From positions 186,001 through 250,000 of the forward strand of contig PVUG01000002.1 of the NCBI GenBank assembly GCA_003001975.1: a DNA stretch of 64,000 nucleotides, given 5' to 3'. The translations under genes were made by a program, and so were the position numbers. Within the stretch, counting starts at the first letter, position 1. Every line of letters starts with the position of its first letter. The notes below the pieces were generated by a model. It saw only the letters and a list, made by a program, of their open reading frames with translations, was not told where the DNA came from and did not search any database. Of the stretch, positions 35,585 to 46,096 are shown piece after piece. The DNA comes from Martelella mediterranea (GTDB lineage: Bacteria; Pseudomonadota; Alphaproteobacteria; Rhizobiales; Rhizobiaceae).

Positions 35585-35803
35585 ATGGCTAAAGAAGAAG
35601 TACTGGAATTTCCGGGCGTCGTCGTCGAGCTTCTGCCGAACGCGACATTCCGGGTGAAACTTGAAAACGACCACGAGATCATCGCCCACACGGCAGGCCG
35701 CATGCGCAAGAACCGCATTCGCGTTCTGGCCGGCGACAAGGTGCTTGTGGAAATGACCCCTTACGACCTGACCAAGGGCCGGATTACATATCGCTTCAAA
35801 TAG
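35585..35803 (+). CDS. infA: Translation initiation factor IF-1
   Basis: A 72-residue S1/OB-fold protein, the usual length. [20 protein letters not shown] and [19 protein letters not shown] are diagnostic. It binds the ribosomal A site during initiation. It follows a 263-bp gap after UPF0262 that shows no gene and should hold its own promoter. Confidence 0.97.
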   Translation: MAKEEVLEFPGVVVELLPNATFRVKLENDHEIIAHTAGRMRKNRIRVLAGDKVLVEMTPYDLTKGRITYRFK

Positions 35804-35839
35804 AAGCGCACGATCCCTTATGATCGATCGGGAACGGGC

Positions 35840-36472
35840 TTGACCGTGGCAAAGACAAAACTTGTCCTGGCGTCTGCATCGCCGCGGCGTGTGGACCTTC
35901 TGGCCCAGATCGGCGTGACGCCCGACCGGATAATCCCGGCGGACATCGACGAGACCCCGGCGGCAAGGGAAACGCCAAGGCTTCTGGCCGGACGTCTGGC
36001 CCGTGGCAAGGCCGGAGCGGTTGCCGAAACGCTTAATGCGGACAATGCCTGGCGCGGTTCCCTTATCCTTGCAGCCGACACCGTGGTTGCCGTCGGACGG
36101 CGCATCCTGCCAAAGGCGGAGACCGAGAGCGAGGCCATCGAATGCCTCTCGCTGCTTTCGGGACGCAATCACCGGGTTTTCACCGGTCTTTGTGTCAGAA
36201 CGGCCGGCGAGAGCACGGACAGCCTCCGTGTGGTTGAAACCCGCGTAACCTTCAAGCATCTTTCAAAAACAGATATCGAAGCCTATCTCGCAGCAGGCGA
36301 ATGGCACGGCAAGGCCGGCGCCTACGCCATCCAGGGGCGTGCAGCAGCGTTTATCGAGCGGCTTGTCGGGTCCTATTCCGCCGTCGTCGGCCTGCCGCTC
36401 TATGAAACGCAGTCCCTGCTGTCGGGCCGTGGCTACGATATAGCAGCACAATGGAGCGAACATGGGCAATGA
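35840..36472 (+). CDS. maf: Maf-like nucleotide pyrophosphatase
   Basis: A 210-residue Maf protein that hydrolyses non-canonical or modified NTPs. Motifs: LVLASASPRRVDLL, DETP, ILAADTVVAVGRR and GYAIQG-like AYAIQGRAAAFIERL. The start is uncertain: TTG at 35840 (GGGA six bases earlier) or GTG at 35846, both just before the conserved Lys-Leu-Val strand. It sits between infA and yacG. Confidence 0.92.
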   Translation: MTVAKTKLVLASASPRRVDLLAQIGVTPDRIIPADIDETPAARETPRLLAGRLARGKAGAVAETLNADNAWRGSLILAADTVVAVGRRILPKAETESEAIECLSLLSGRNHRVFTGLCVRTAGESTDSLRVVETRVTFKHLSKTDIEAYLAAGEWHGKAGAYAIQGRAAAFIERLVGSYSAVVGLPLYETQSLLSGRGYDIAAQWSEHGQ

Positions 36473-36662
36473 AAGCAAACCCCGCGTCGAGCCTTTGAGA
36501 AAACCGCGCGAGTGCCCGGAATGCGGCCGGCCCTCGACGCGGGAGAACTACCCGTTCTGCAGTGACCGTTGTCGTCAGCTCGATCTTTCCCGATGGCTGA
36601 CGGGGTCTTATGCCATTCCCGTGGCCGAGGACGAATCGAAGCCCGACGGCGAAGAATATTGA
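36462..36662 (+). CDS. yacG: DNA gyrase inhibitor YacG
   Basis: A 66-residue zinc protein with CPECGRPS and FCSDRCRQLDLSRWL, the four-Cys site and the C-terminal Trp-Leu of YacG. It binds GyrB and limits supercoiling. It overlaps the maf end by 11 bp. Confidence 0.93.
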   Translation: MGNESKPRVEPLRKPRECPECGRPSTRENYPFCSDRCRQLDLSRWLTGSYAIPVAEDESKPDGEEY

Positions 36663-36868
36663 CGCTTGGTGCGGTTTGGTACGGCTTCGCTAACATACTC
36701 AAATGATTAAATAAATCGAAATCCATGTCCCTTTTCCAGCGGATTTCGGTTGCATTTACCCGCCACTGTTGCATTTAACGCTGGTTTTGTGAAATAATCG
36801 CCTTATACTTGTATTGGAAAGCGTGCGCTGCCACTCGGCAGAAACGAAAAATCCAGAGGAACGAGGCG

Positions 36869-37138
36869 GTGAGAAGCAAGACCTTACACCACCGGTCTTC
36901 AACGATGGCCGGTGTTGATGCCACTGATCCGCAGGAAAATGTTAGCGCTACCTCGAAACAGGCACAAGCCGATCGCGGGGCCGATGCCGCGCGAAAAATT
37001 TACCTGTCCAGACATGGCTACAAAAAGGGCGTGAACTGGGCATTCTGGCTTACACTTGCCGGAAGCCTGGTGTTCTTCGCTGTCTGTTTCACAGGCCTGT
37101 TCGCACTCGTGCGCGTTCTGATGCCCGCGCTGGTCTGA
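36869..37138 (+). CDS. Small membrane protein, function unknown
   Basis: An 89-residue protein with one C-terminal membrane segment (about 60-85, FWLTLAGSLVFFAVCFTGLF). The GTG at 36869 is preferred because AGAGGAACGAGG lies just upstream; an ATG at 36905 would shorten it by 12 residues. No family recognised. Confidence 0.6.
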   Translation: MRSKTLHHRSSTMAGVDATDPQENVSATSKQAQADRGADAARKIYLSRHGYKKGVNWAFWLTLAGSLVFFAVCFTGLFALVRVLMPALV

Positions 37139-37176
37139 TCCGCGCGGAACAACGCCTGAGAGCGCCTTGGCGGTGA

Positions 37177-37974
37177 TTAGCCGCCCGCGCCGACGGCAAA
37201 CTGCTCCCAGGCACCACCCGGCGCAGTCGCGGCCTGAAGGGCCGCCAGATTGATCTGCGCCTGTTCGGCGGAAACGCCCGCTGTGGCCACCCTTTGCGCT
37301 TCCTGCTGCTTGCCCTGAAGCGCCAGCACCAGCGCAAGGTTGATCTGCACTTCGGAACTTGCGCCACGCCTGTCGTTGGCTTCGCGCAGGTAATTTTCCG
37401 CCGTCGCCAGATCGTGGGTCAAGACGTAGGAAACCGCCATGTTCGACAGAACCTCCGGGTTCTTCGGCGACAGCGACAGAGCCTGCCGGTATCGCATGCG
37501 CGCTTCCATCGGCTGGCCCATCTGGTCAAGGATCAGACCTTCCTGGGAAAAGGTCCGCCAGTCGCGTGGCGCAACGCGTTCGGCATCGCGGATCGTGCGC
37601 AGCGCGTCGGGATAATGGCCGAGTGCCGCCTGCGTTTCGGCATAATGCAGCAGTGCGTCGCCGGAATCGGGATTGCGCGCGGCAACCTCACGCATCACCT
37701 GATTCGCTTCCGAATAACGGCCTTCCGCTTTCAGATATTCCGACCACGCGATGCCCGATTTGACATTGCCGGGCCGCGACAGAAATGCCGTTTCGAGCCG
37801 GTAATTCATCATCTGCCGTTGGGACGGCGAAAGGGTCGCGATTTCTTCGGCCGACATATACTGATACTGGCCAGCGGTCATCGGCTTGCGCACGCTGGCG
37901 CATCCGGAAAGCGCAACTGCTGCAAGCACGACGGCCAGCGCCGTTTTTCCCGAAAGTCCGCTGCGATCGATCAT
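37177..37974 (-). CDS. TPR-repeat lipoprotein (TadD-like)
   Basis: A 265-residue protein with a lipoprotein signal (lipobox LSGC near residue 22) and several tetratricopeptide repeats from about 90 to 230 (GDALLHYAETQAALGHYPDAL, SQEGLILDQMGQPMEA). TadD-like pilus-assembly lipoproteins look like this, but no tad genes are near. The ATG at 37974 fits the signal peptide; an upstream in-frame extension does not. Confidence 0.8.
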   Translation of the reverse strand: MIDRSGLSGKTALAVVLAAVALSGCASVRKPMTAGQYQYMSAEEIATLSPSQRQMMNYRLETAFLSRPGNVKSGIAWSEYLKAEGRYSEANQVMREVAARNPDSGDALLHYAETQAALGHYPDALRTIRDAERVAPRDWRTFSQEGLILDQMGQPMEARMRYRQALSLSPKNPEVLSNMAVSYVLTHDLATAENYLREANDRRGASSEVQINLALVLALQGKQQEAQRVATAGVSAEQAQINLAALQAATAPGGAWEQFAVGAGG

Positions 37975-38102
37975 TTCCGGCAATCTCCGTCTGTTCTCAA
38001 TGCCTCGATCGGCGTATGGAATCATTTTCGAGGCTTTCCGACACTTTACAGAAAGTTTTTTACCGCGAAAGTAGGCGGACACACAGTTACGAGTGACCTT
38101 TC

Positions 38103-39491
38103 ATGCCCAGTTTCCAATTCATCGAGCACCCCTTCCCTTTCTGCGAGCCCGGCGAGGCGTCAAATCCGCTTTATGCGGTAACGCCGTCCGACCTCGAAAA
38201 CCCGGACATTCTTCCCGAAAATGTTGGTAATTTTGTCCGTTCGGCGAAATTTTCCGCGCGCGAAGGCGAGGTCCTGCTTCTTCCCGGTGCAGACGGCACG
38301 CTTGCAGGCGCCCTGCTTGGCCTCGGGTCACGGGCAGAAAACCCCTTCGTTACCGGCAGGCTTTCAAGGCTTCTGCCGGCCGGTGACTGGCATCTTGCCC
38401 GCTATCCCGGTGACAGGACGCAGGCTCTGATCGGTTTTGCGGCCGGCAGCTACCGCTTCGAGCGCTATCTCAAACCGTCGGCAGCCGCGCCGGTCCGCCT
38501 TGCCATCCCCGAAGATTGCGATGCTGATGCGATCAAACGCAATGTCGCCGCGATCCGGCTTGCCCGCGACCTGATCAACACGCCGGCAAACGACATGCAG
38601 CCCGATCATCTGGAGCAGGCTTTCGGGGCCCTTGCCCATCACTATGACGCCGATTTCAGCGCCGTTCGCGGCGACGATCTGCTGACAAGCGGCTTTCCGC
38701 TGATCCATGCGGTTGGCCGCGCCGGGGAAAAGGCGCCGCGACTGATGGAGATGCGCTGGGGCCGCAAGGGTGCAAAGAGCATCACGCTCGTCGGCAAGGG
38801 CGTATGCTTCGACACCGGCGGCCTCGACATCAAGTCGGCGGCCGGCATGGGGCTGATGAAGAAGGATATGGGCGGGGCCGCCAATGTCATGGCGCTGGCG
38901 CTGATGATCATGGATGCGGGCCTCGATGTCGACCTGCGCGTGATCGTGCCGAGCGTCGAAAACGCCATCGCCGGCAATGCCTTCCGGCCGGGCGACATCT
39001 ATCGTTCCCGCAAGGGGCTGACGGTGCAGATCGACAATACCGACGCCGAGGGACGGCTTATCCTCGCCGATGCGCTGGCCTATGCCGACGAGGAACAGCC
39101 CGACCTGCTGATCGACATGGCAACGCTGACAGGTGCTGCCCGCGTGGCGCTCGGCCCTGAGGTGATGCCGTTCTACACCGACAGCGACGCATTATCCGAA
39201 GCGCTTCATCAGGCAGGCGAACGGCTCTCCGACCCGGTCTGGCGCATGCCGCTTTATCCCGGCTATGACGCAAAGCTGAAGACCGGTCTGGCCGACCTCA
39301 CCAATGCGCCGGCCGGCGGCATGGCAGGGTCGATCACGGCTGCGCTTTTCCTGAAGCGCTTCGTCGACCGCGCCGGAACATGGGCGCATTTCGATATTTA
39401 CGGCCACGCCCCCGCCGATCGCGATTTCGGCCCGGCCGGCGGCGAGGCCCAGGCGATCCGGGCGATCTTCGAAACAATCAGGACTGTCTGA
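38103..39491 (+). CDS. Leucyl aminopeptidase family protein (M17)
   Basis: A 462-residue M17 aminopeptidase. The metal site is visible: Lys/Asp in VGKGVCFDTGGLDIK, MKKDMGGAA, and NTDAEGRL (near residue 318). It removes N-terminal residues from peptides in the cytoplasm. Its stop overlaps the next start (TGATG), which couples it to the NlpC/P60 gene, a pairing common in rhizobia and suggestive of peptide or murein-peptide recycling. Confidence 0.92.
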   Translation: MPSFQFIEHPFPFCEPGEASNPLYAVTPSDLENPDILPENVGNFVRSAKFSAREGEVLLLPGADGTLAGALLGLGSRAENPFVTGRLSRLLPAGDWHLARYPGDRTQALIGFAAGSYRFERYLKPSAAAPVRLAIPEDCDADAIKRNVAAIRLARDLINTPANDMQPDHLEQAFGALAHHYDADFSAVRGDDLLTSGFPLIHAVGRAGEKAPRLMEMRWGRKGAKSITLVGKGVCFDTGGLDIKSAAGMGLMKKDMGGAANVMALALMIMDAGLDVDLRVIVPSVENAIAGNAFRPGDIYRSRKGLTVQIDNTDAEGRLILADALAYADEEQPDLLIDMATLTGAARVALGPEVMPFYTDSDALSEALHQAGERLSDPVWRMPLYPGYDAKLKTGLADLTNAPAGGMAGSITAALFLKRFVDRAGTWAHFDIYGHAPADRDFGPAGGEAQAIRAIFETIRTV

Positions 39492-40354
39492 TGGTTATGG
39501 AACTCGACAGAAGGCTTCATGCCTTTCGACCGAATCTGGCCGATGCAAGACTTTCCGGCATGGTGCATGCAGATCATTTCGCCGTGCCGGAACCCGCGCA
39601 GATCATCGTTCCCGTCGCCCCGCTCCGTCCGCAACCGTCTGAGGCCGCGGTGATCGACAGCCAGCTGCTCTTCGGCGAAGGCGTCGATATTTTCGAGCGC
39701 AAGTCCGGCTGGGCCTGGGTCCAGTCGCATTTCGACGGTTATGTCGGCTACATGCCGGAGGCAATGCTGGCCGAAGGAGAGCGCCAGGCTTCGCATTTCA
39801 TCGCGGTTCCGCGAACCTTTCTCTACCCGGAACCCGACGTCAGGGCGGGACCGGTCTGCGCCCTTTCCATGGGCTGCCGACTGACCTTTGTCGATGAGGT
39901 GGAGATGCGCGGCAGCCGGTTCTATCTCTGCTCGGATGGCACGGCCGTGTTTGCCGATCATTGCTTTCCACTTGACCGGCCATTTGAACGCGACCCGGTC
40001 AAGACGGCGCTGCGGTTTCTGGAAACGCCCTATCTGTGGGGCGGGCGTTCGGGCTTCGGCCTTGATTGCTCGGCTCTGGTACAGATTGCAATGATGATGG
40101 CCGGGCGGGCGGTACCGCGCGATTCCGACATGCAGGAACTGATGGATGGAGAGCCGGTGTCACGCCGCGCTCTGAAACGCGGTGATCTCGTCTTCTGGAA
40201 GGGCCATGTCGGCATGATGGAAGACGGCAAGACGCTGGTGCACGCCAATGGCGCGGCCATGCGGGTGACCCGCGAAAGCCTTGACCATGCCATTACCCGC
40301 ATTGCTCCGGTTTACGGCAACCCGACATCTTATCTGCGCCCCGAAAAAGCCTGA
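39491..40354 (+). CDS. NlpC/P60 family peptidase with SH3-like domains
   Basis: A 287-residue protein. Two SH3b-like domains (about 45-105 and 110-160) precede an NlpC/P60 domain (about 175-285) with catalytic Cys in GLDCSALVQ and His in WKGHVGMM. The family cleaves D-Glu-diaminopimelate bonds in muropeptides. No signal peptide is visible, so it could act on imported peptides together with the coupled M17 peptidase. Confidence 0.9.
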   Translation: MVMELDRRLHAFRPNLADARLSGMVHADHFAVPEPAQIIVPVAPLRPQPSEAAVIDSQLLFGEGVDIFERKSGWAWVQSHFDGYVGYMPEAMLAEGERQASHFIAVPRTFLYPEPDVRAGPVCALSMGCRLTFVDEVEMRGSRFYLCSDGTAVFADHCFPLDRPFERDPVKTALRFLETPYLWGGRSGFGLDCSALVQIAMMMAGRAVPRDSDMQELMDGEPVSRRALKRGDLVFWKGHVGMMEDGKTLVHANGAAMRVTRESLDHAITRIAPVYGNPTSYLRPEKA

Positions 40355-40377
40355 TACGGCAACCACGCACCAAACGT

Positions 40378-40408
40378 AAAAACGCCGCCCTTACGAGGCG
40401 GCGTTTTC
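40378..40408. terminator. Bidirectional terminator between NlpC/P60 and adhE
   Basis: AAAACGCCGCC/GGCGGCGTTTT forms an 11-bp stem with a 7-nt loop. T-runs lie on both strands and the site is between two convergent genes. Confidence 0.9.
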
Positions 40409-40432
40409 ACTCATGCCTTGCAGTGCGCGCAA

Positions 40433-43099
40433 TTACTTGCGGGCGCTGAGCGGCACGACCGAACCTTTTTCGTCGGTTGCTTCCGGCTCGTTGACGACGC
40501 CTTCTTCGTAGGCGCGGCCATAGAAGGTGTCGAGCAGGACCTGACGGATTTCCGAGATCAGCGGATAGCGCGGATTGGCGCCGGTGCACTGGTCGTCGAA
40601 GGCCTTTTCGGCAACTTCGTCGAGATGATCGAGGAAGTCGGCCTCGCCGACGCCGGCCGCCTGGATCGATTCTGGGATATCGCAGGCCTTGTTGAGGCTT
40701 TCGATCCACTTGACCAGGTTTTCAACCGACTGTTCGTCGCTCTTGCCGCCAAGGTCGAGATGGCGGGCGATTTCGGCGTAGCGGCACAGTGCCTTCGGCC
40801 GGTCATACTGGCTGAAGGTTGCCTGCTTGGTCGGGTTGTCGACCGCGTTGTAGCGGACCACATTGGCCAGCAGCAGGGCATTCGACAGGCCGTGCGGCAG
40901 GTGGAACTGCGCGCCGATCTTGTGCGCCATCGAGTGGCAGACACCGAGGAAGGCGTTGGCAAAGGCCATGCCGGCAATCGTTGCCGCATTGTGAACCTGC
41001 TCGCGGGCCTTCGGATCGGCAGCGCCGTTCTTATAGGCCGAGGGCAGATATTCCTTCAGCAACTTCAGGGCCTGCAGCGCCTGACCGTCCGAATACTCGT
41101 TCGCCATGATCGAGACATAAGCTTCCAGAGCATGCGTCACGGCATCGATACCGCCATGGGCCGTCAGCGACTTCGGCATGTTCATGACCAGATCGGCATC
41201 GACGATGGCCATGGTCGGCGTCAGTTCGTAGTCGGCGATCGGATACTTCACACCAGTCTTCTCGTCGGTGACGACGGCAAACGGGGTGACTTCCGAACCG
41301 GTGCCCGAAGTGGTGGGCACGGCCACGAACTTGGCCTTCACGCCGAGCTTCGGGAAGTGGTAGATGCGCTTGCGGATATCCATGAAGCGCAGCGCCAGAT
41401 CGGCAAACTCGACTTCCGGATGCTCATACATCACCCACATGATCTTGGCCGCGTCCATCGGCGAGCCGCCACCCTGTGCCAGGATGATGTCCGGCTCGAA
41501 CGAACGGGCCAGTTCCCAGCCCTTGCGGACAACGGCGAGCGTCGGGTCGGCCTGAACGTCGAAGAAGGTCTCGACCTCCATGCCGAGGTTCTTCAAAACC
41601 CGGACCGTATCGTTGACATAGCCGTTTTCGAACAGGAAGCGGTCGGTGACGATCAGGCAACGCTTGTGGCCCTTCAGTTCTTCAAGCGCGAAGGGAAGCG
41701 AACCGCGACGGAAATAGATCGACGGGGGAAGCTTGTGCCACAGCATGTTTTCTGCCCTCTTGGCGACCGTTTTCTTGTTGATGAGGTGCTGCGGACCGAC
41801 ATTTTCCGAGATCGAGTTACCGCCCCACGAACCGCAGCCAAGCGTCAGCGATGGCGCCAGGCGGAAGTTGTAGAGGTCGCCGATCCCGCCCTGCGAGGCA
41901 GGCGTATTGACGAGAACGCGGGCGGTCTTCATCCGTTCGCCAAAGGTGGTGACGCGCTCGGGCTGCAGGTCCTGATCGGTGTAGAGAACCGAGGTGTGAC
42001 CGATACCGCCAAGCGCCACCAGTTCCGATGCGATGCGGCTGGCGTGATCGAAGTTCTTCGCCTTGTACATGGCCAGCGTCGGTGACAGCTTTTCATGGGC
42101 GAAGATTTCTTCCTCGCCGGTGCTTTCGACTTCGGCAATCAGCACCTTGGTGCGCGGCGGCACCTCGATACCGGCCATGGTCGCGATCTTTTCGGCCGAC
42201 TGGCCGACGATGCTTGCATTCAGCCCGCCGTTTTCCTTCATGATGACGCTGCGGACGGCACCGGCCTCATTGCCCGACAGCACATAGCCGCCATGGCTGA
42301 TGAAGCGCTCGCGCACCGCATTATAGACCTTGTCGACGGCAATCACCGACTGTTCCGATGCGCAGATGACGCCATTATCGAATGTCTTCGACATCAGGAT
42401 CGAGGCAACGGCACGCTTGATATCGGCATATTCGTCGATCACGGCAGGCGTGTTGCCGGCGCCAACGCCGATGGCGGGCTTGCCCGACGAATAGGCCGCC
42501 TTGACCATGCCGGGGCCGCCGGTGGCGAGGATCAGGTTGATGTCCGGATGGTGCATCAGCGCGTTCGAAAGCTCGACCGAGGGTTCATCGATCCAGCTGA
42601 CGATGTCCTTCGGCGCACCGGCCTTGACGGCGGCTTCCAGCACAACGCGGGCAGCCTCGCAGGTCGAACGCTTGGCGCGTGGATGCGGCGAGAAGATAAC
42701 CCCGTTGCGGGTCTTCAGGCTGATCAGCGCCTTGAAGATGGCCGTCGAGGTCGGGTTGGTGGTGGGGACGATGGCGCAAATCAGGCCGACAGGCTCGGCA
42801 ACGGTGAAGATGCCGTATTCCGGCTCCTCCGAGAGGATGCCGCAGGTCTTGTCGTCCTTGTATTTGTTGTAGATGTATTCCGAGGCGAAGTGGTTTTTGA
42901 CAACCTTGTCTTCCATGACGCCCATTCCGGTTTCCTCATGCGCCATACGGGCAAGGGGGATACGGGCATCGGCCGCGGCAAGTGCGGCGGAACGGAAAAT
43001 GAAGTCGACCTGTTCCTGGGTATAGGTCGCAAACTTCTGCTGCGCTGCCTTCGTCCGGGCAACAAGCTGGTCAAGTTCGGTCGTGCTGATGGCCGGCAT
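40433..43099 (-). CDS. adhE: Bifunctional aldehyde-alcohol dehydrogenase
   Basis: An 888-residue AdhE: acetyl-CoA to acetaldehyde by the N-terminal aldehyde dehydrogenase domain (about 1-440; catalytic Cys in DNGVICASEQ) and acetaldehyde to ethanol by the C-terminal Fe-dependent alcohol dehydrogenase domain (about 455-865; GGGSPMDAAK, HGGIDAVTHALEAYVS, CHSMAHKIG and FHLPHG). AGGAG lies before the ATG at 43099. The enzyme forms spirosomes in enterics. A perfect FNR/FixK site 230 bp upstream points to induction under low oxygen, so the host is probably capable of fermentation. Confidence 0.96.
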   Translation of the reverse strand: MPAISTTELDQLVARTKAAQQKFATYTQEQVDFIFRSAALAAADARIPLARMAHEETGMGVMEDKVVKNHFASEYIYNKYKDDKTCGILSEEPEYGIFTVAEPVGLICAIVPTTNPTSTAIFKALISLKTRNGVIFSPHPRAKRSTCEAARVVLEAAVKAGAPKDIVSWIDEPSVELSNALMHHPDINLILATGGPGMVKAAYSSGKPAIGVGAGNTPAVIDEYADIKRAVASILMSKTFDNGVICASEQSVIAVDKVYNAVRERFISHGGYVLSGNEAGAVRSVIMKENGGLNASIVGQSAEKIATMAGIEVPPRTKVLIAEVESTGEEEIFAHEKLSPTLAMYKAKNFDHASRIASELVALGGIGHTSVLYTDQDLQPERVTTFGERMKTARVLVNTPASQGGIGDLYNFRLAPSLTLGCGSWGGNSISENVGPQHLINKKTVAKRAENMLWHKLPPSIYFRRGSLPFALEELKGHKRCLIVTDRFLFENGYVNDTVRVLKNLGMEVETFFDVQADPTLAVVRKGWELARSFEPDIILAQGGGSPMDAAKIMWVMYEHPEVEFADLALRFMDIRKRIYHFPKLGVKAKFVAVPTTSGTGSEVTPFAVVTDEKTGVKYPIADYELTPTMAIVDADLVMNMPKSLTAHGGIDAVTHALEAYVSIMANEYSDGQALQALKLLKEYLPSAYKNGAADPKAREQVHNAATIAGMAFANAFLGVCHSMAHKIGAQFHLPHGLSNALLLANVVRYNAVDNPTKQATFSQYDRPKALCRYAEIARHLDLGGKSDEQSVENLVKWIESLNKACDIPESIQAAGVGEADFLDHLDEVAEKAFDDQCTGANPRYPLISEIRQVLLDTFYGRAYEEGVVNEPEATDEKGSVVPLSARK

Positions 43100-43300
43100 G
43101 GGACTACTCCTGCGCTTTAGCCGAACCGGAAAATGGCCCGGCAATTGCTTAAAAACTGGCGAATAATGGCGGCCGATCTTGGGCTCGGCCTGCCGGCGCG
43201 CCTTATCCTTGAAATGCTTCTTTTGTTTTTACCGGCCACTGGCCACAAGAAGCTTGGGAAATCTGTCCGGATAAGGGCCGTCCGTTCTCGCCACGATGTG

Positions 43301-43342
43301 TGTTTAGGTCGGTTTAAATCGTTTTGTATTGATCGTGATCAA
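43301..43342 (-). promoter_or_regulatory. FNR/FixK box and candidate class II promoter of adhE
   Basis: TTGATCGTGATCAA at 43329-43342 is a perfect TTGAT-N4-ATCAA site. On the minus strand TAAACA (43306-43301) lies where a class II promoter would have its -10, so transcription could start about 41 bp from the box centre. This 415-bp gap between adhE and copA shows no gene. Confidence 0.65.
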
Positions 43343-43395
43343 AGAAGCGAAGCTTTTGCGGAAGCGCATGGCCGGATGTGCAAAAGCGCCACAAC

Positions 43396-43414
43396 ACCCC
43401 CGCCTTCGGGGCGG
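43396..43414 (-). terminator. GC-rich hairpin after copA
   Basis: Competing CCGCC/GGCGG and CCCCG/CGGGG pairings around CTTCG lie about 100 bp after the copA stop. The T-run is 15 nt away, so it is a weak candidate. Confidence 0.25.
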
Positions 43415-43514
43415 CTTTCCGGCACCGGCGAAGGGGCACGACAAAGGATACGATGACGGCGGCAATATTGAAACCGCCTTCGGCAGATTCTTGCCGGAGA
43501 CGGTCTCAAAGGCG

Positions 43515-46004
43515 TCAGTGCGCGGGGTTGAAGCGCTTCAGGCGCAGCGCGTTGGACAGCACGAAGACGCTGGAAAGCCCCATGGCGCCCGCCGCCAGCA
43601 TCGGCGACAGCAGCGTGCCGTTGACGGGAAAGAGAATGCCCGCCGCCACCGGAATGAGCACGGCATTATAGGCAAAGGCCCAGAACAGGTTCTGCGCGAT
43701 ATTGCGCATCACCGCACGCGACAGCGAAATCGCGCTGACGACGCCGGAGAGTTCACCCGACATCAACACGACATCGGCGGTTTCAATGGCAATGTCGGTG
43801 CCCGTACCGATGGCGATGCCGGTATCGGCAGCGGCCAGTGCCGGGGCGTCATTGATGCCGTCGCCGGCAAAGGCGATGGCGCCGTGCCCGGCCTTCAACT
43901 TTTCAAGCGCTTCGACCTTTCCATCCGGCAGCACATCGGCAACCACGGTATCGATACCCACCTCACGGGCAATGCTTTCTGCGGTCTTCCGGTTGTCGCC
44001 GGAGATCATCGCCGTTTTCAGCCCGGCGGCATGAAGCGCAGCGATCGCGGCCTTCGCCGAGGGTTTGACCGGATCGGCAACGCCGATGACACCGGCAGCC
44101 TTGCCGTCGACCGCGACGAAAAGCAGGGACCGGGCGTTTTCGGCAAGCCTCTCGGCATCGCCGTCCAGCACCTGCGTGTCCACGCCTTCCCGCACCATGA
44201 AGCGGCGTGCGCCAACGTTCACCTTGCTGCCATTGACCGTTGCCGATACGCCAAAACCGGGCACGGCGGAAAAGTCGGCCGTTTTTGCAATGTCCAGTCC
44301 CTTGTCCTTCACCGTTGTCAAAACAGCTTCGGCCAGCGGATGTTCGGAGCCCTGTTCGACGGCGGCGGCAAGGCCAAGGACCGTGTTCCTGTCAAAGCCA
44401 TCGGCGGTGACAACATCGATGACGACGGGGCGTCCTTCCGTCAGCGTGCCGGTCTTGTCGAAGGCGACGATCTTCGTGTCCTTCAGCGTCTGCAGCGCCT
44501 CGCCGTTTCTGAACAGCACCCCGATTTCAGCCGCCCTGCCGGTTCCGACCATGATTGAGGTCGGCGTGGCGAGACCCATGGCGCAGGGGCAGGCGATAAT
44601 CATCACCGCAACCGCATTGACCAGCGCGAAGGAGAGCGCCGGCGACGGGCCGAACACCATCCAGATGACAAAGGTGATGGCAGCGGCCAGCAGAACCGCG
44701 GGCACGAACCATGCCGTGACCTTGTCCACCAGCGCCTGCACCGGCAGTTTGGCCCCTTGCGCATTCTCGACCATCTTGACGATGCGCGCCAGAACCGTAT
44801 CGGCGCCGATGGCGCTGGCCTTGAACGTGAATGTGCCGGTCTTGTTGATCGTGCCGCCTGTTACCACATCATCGGTAGTCTTGGCGACGGGAACCGGCTC
44901 GCCGGAAATCATCGATTCGTCGACATAGGACGTGCCGGAAACAACAACGCCATCGACGGCGACTTTTTCGCCCGGACGGACGACAACGACATCGCCGAGC
45001 TTCAGCTCTTCAATCGGCACATCGACCTGTTCGCCGTCACGTTCGACACGAGCGGTTTTCGGCTGCAGACCGAGGAGATGGGTGATGGCAGCCGATGTAC
45101 GCCCCTTGGCCTTGGCTTCCAGAAACCGGCCCAGCAGGATGAGGGTGATGATAACGGCGGAGCTTTCAAAATAGACCTGTGCGGCCCCTTCCGGGAAAAT
45201 CTGCGGCAGGAAGGTCGCGAAGGTCGAATAGCCCCATGCCGCCGTTGAGCCCAGCATCACCAGCGCATTCATATCCGGCGACAACCGGCGGAAGGACGCG
45301 ATGCCGTGCCGGTAGAACCGCCGGCCGGGGCCGAACTGAACGATCGTTGCCAGCACGAAATAGAACACATGCAGGGGATAGACGCCGACAGCCGAGGTGA
45401 GTGCTGTCCCGAAGGCCGGAATGAAGTGCGACCCCATTTCCAGAATGAAAAGCGGCAGGGTGAAGACGAAAGCCGTCAGCAGGTCGCGCTTCAGCGCCGC
45501 CCGCTCCTTCTCGCGCGCGTCTTCCTGCGTGGACAACGCACCTGTTTCCGCGCCCAGGCGGCGCGGTTCGTAGCCTGCCTTTTCTATCGCCGCTTCCACC
45601 GTCGAAAGCGTCGTTGCCTTGTCCACCGCGACGGTCGCCTGTTCGGTGGCCAGGTTGACCTTTGCCTCCAGAACGCCCGGCACGCGCGAAAGCGCCCGCT
45701 CGACGCTGGCAACGCAGGAGGCACAGGTCATGCCGCCAACGCCGATCTTGATGGTTTCAAGCGGAACGCCATAGCCCGCCTTTTCAATCGCGGCAACGAC
45801 ATTGGCCTTCGCCTTGCGATCGGCCAGCGCCACATCGGCGGTTTCCGTCGCCAGATTGACAGAGACGGTGTCGACGCCGTCGAGCTTGCGGACAACCCGC
45901 TCAACGCTCGAGACGCAGGAAGCGCAGGTCATGCCGGAAACCGGCAGCACAAGATGCTGCACCTTCCCCGCCGTTGCAGGCTTTTTTGTAACCGTCTGTT
46001 CCAT
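43515..46004 (-). CDS. copA: Copper-exporting P1B-type ATPase
   Basis: An 829-residue Cu(+) exporter. Two N-terminal HMA domains each carry GMTCASC (about 24-30 and 92-98). The membrane part has the CPC motif in [15 protein letters not shown], then the cytoplasmic loops with [16 protein letters not shown] (phosphorylated Asp), GSEHPLAEA and [18 protein letters not shown] precedes the ATG at 46004. It is downstream of copZ on the same strand but separated by 340 bp that hold a palindromic repeat, so it may share or lack the CueR-type promoter of copZ. Confidence 0.95.
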   Translation of the reverse strand: MEQTVTKKPATAGKVQHLVLPVSGMTCASCVSSVERVVRKLDGVDTVSVNLATETADVALADRKAKANVVAAIEKAGYGVPLETIKIGVGGMTCASCVASVERALSRVPGVLEAKVNLATEQATVAVDKATTLSTVEAAIEKAGYEPRRLGAETGALSTQEDAREKERAALKRDLLTAFVFTLPLFILEMGSHFIPAFGTALTSAVGVYPLHVFYFVLATIVQFGPGRRFYRHGIASFRRLSPDMNALVMLGSTAAWGYSTFATFLPQIFPEGAAQVYFESSAVIITLILLGRFLEAKAKGRTSAAITHLLGLQPKTARVERDGEQVDVPIEELKLGDVVVVRPGEKVAVDGVVVSGTSYVDESMISGEPVPVAKTTDDVVTGGTINKTGTFTFKASAIGADTVLARIVKMVENAQGAKLPVQALVDKVTAWFVPAVLLAAAITFVIWMVFGPSPALSFALVNAVAVMIIACPCAMGLATPTSIMVGTGRAAEIGVLFRNGEALQTLKDTKIVAFDKTGTLTEGRPVVIDVVTADGFDRNTVLGLAAAVEQGSEHPLAEAVLTTVKDKGLDIAKTADFSAVPGFGVSATVNGSKVNVGARRFMVREGVDTQVLDGDAERLAENARSLLFVAVDGKAAGVIGVADPVKPSAKAAIAALHAAGLKTAMISGDNRKTAESIAREVGIDTVVADVLPDGKVEALEKLKAGHGAIAFAGDGINDAPALAAADTGIAIGTGTDIAIETADVVLMSGELSGVVSAISLSRAVMRNIAQNLFWAFAYNAVLIPVAAGILFPVNGTLLSPMLAAGAMGLSSVFVLSNALRLKRFNPAH

Positions 46005-46096
46005 TGCGCGTTCCTTTTCTTCAACCCGCCGGTTTCCATTCAGCCGGCGCTGGCAAACGCCTCGGCCGGGCAGCCGCCCCTTCCACGTGCATCACA

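Noticed and set aside
40418-42085. Long plus-strand open frame (555 codons) within adhE
   Set aside because: Antisense to an intact AdhE; a by-product of GC-rich codon use.
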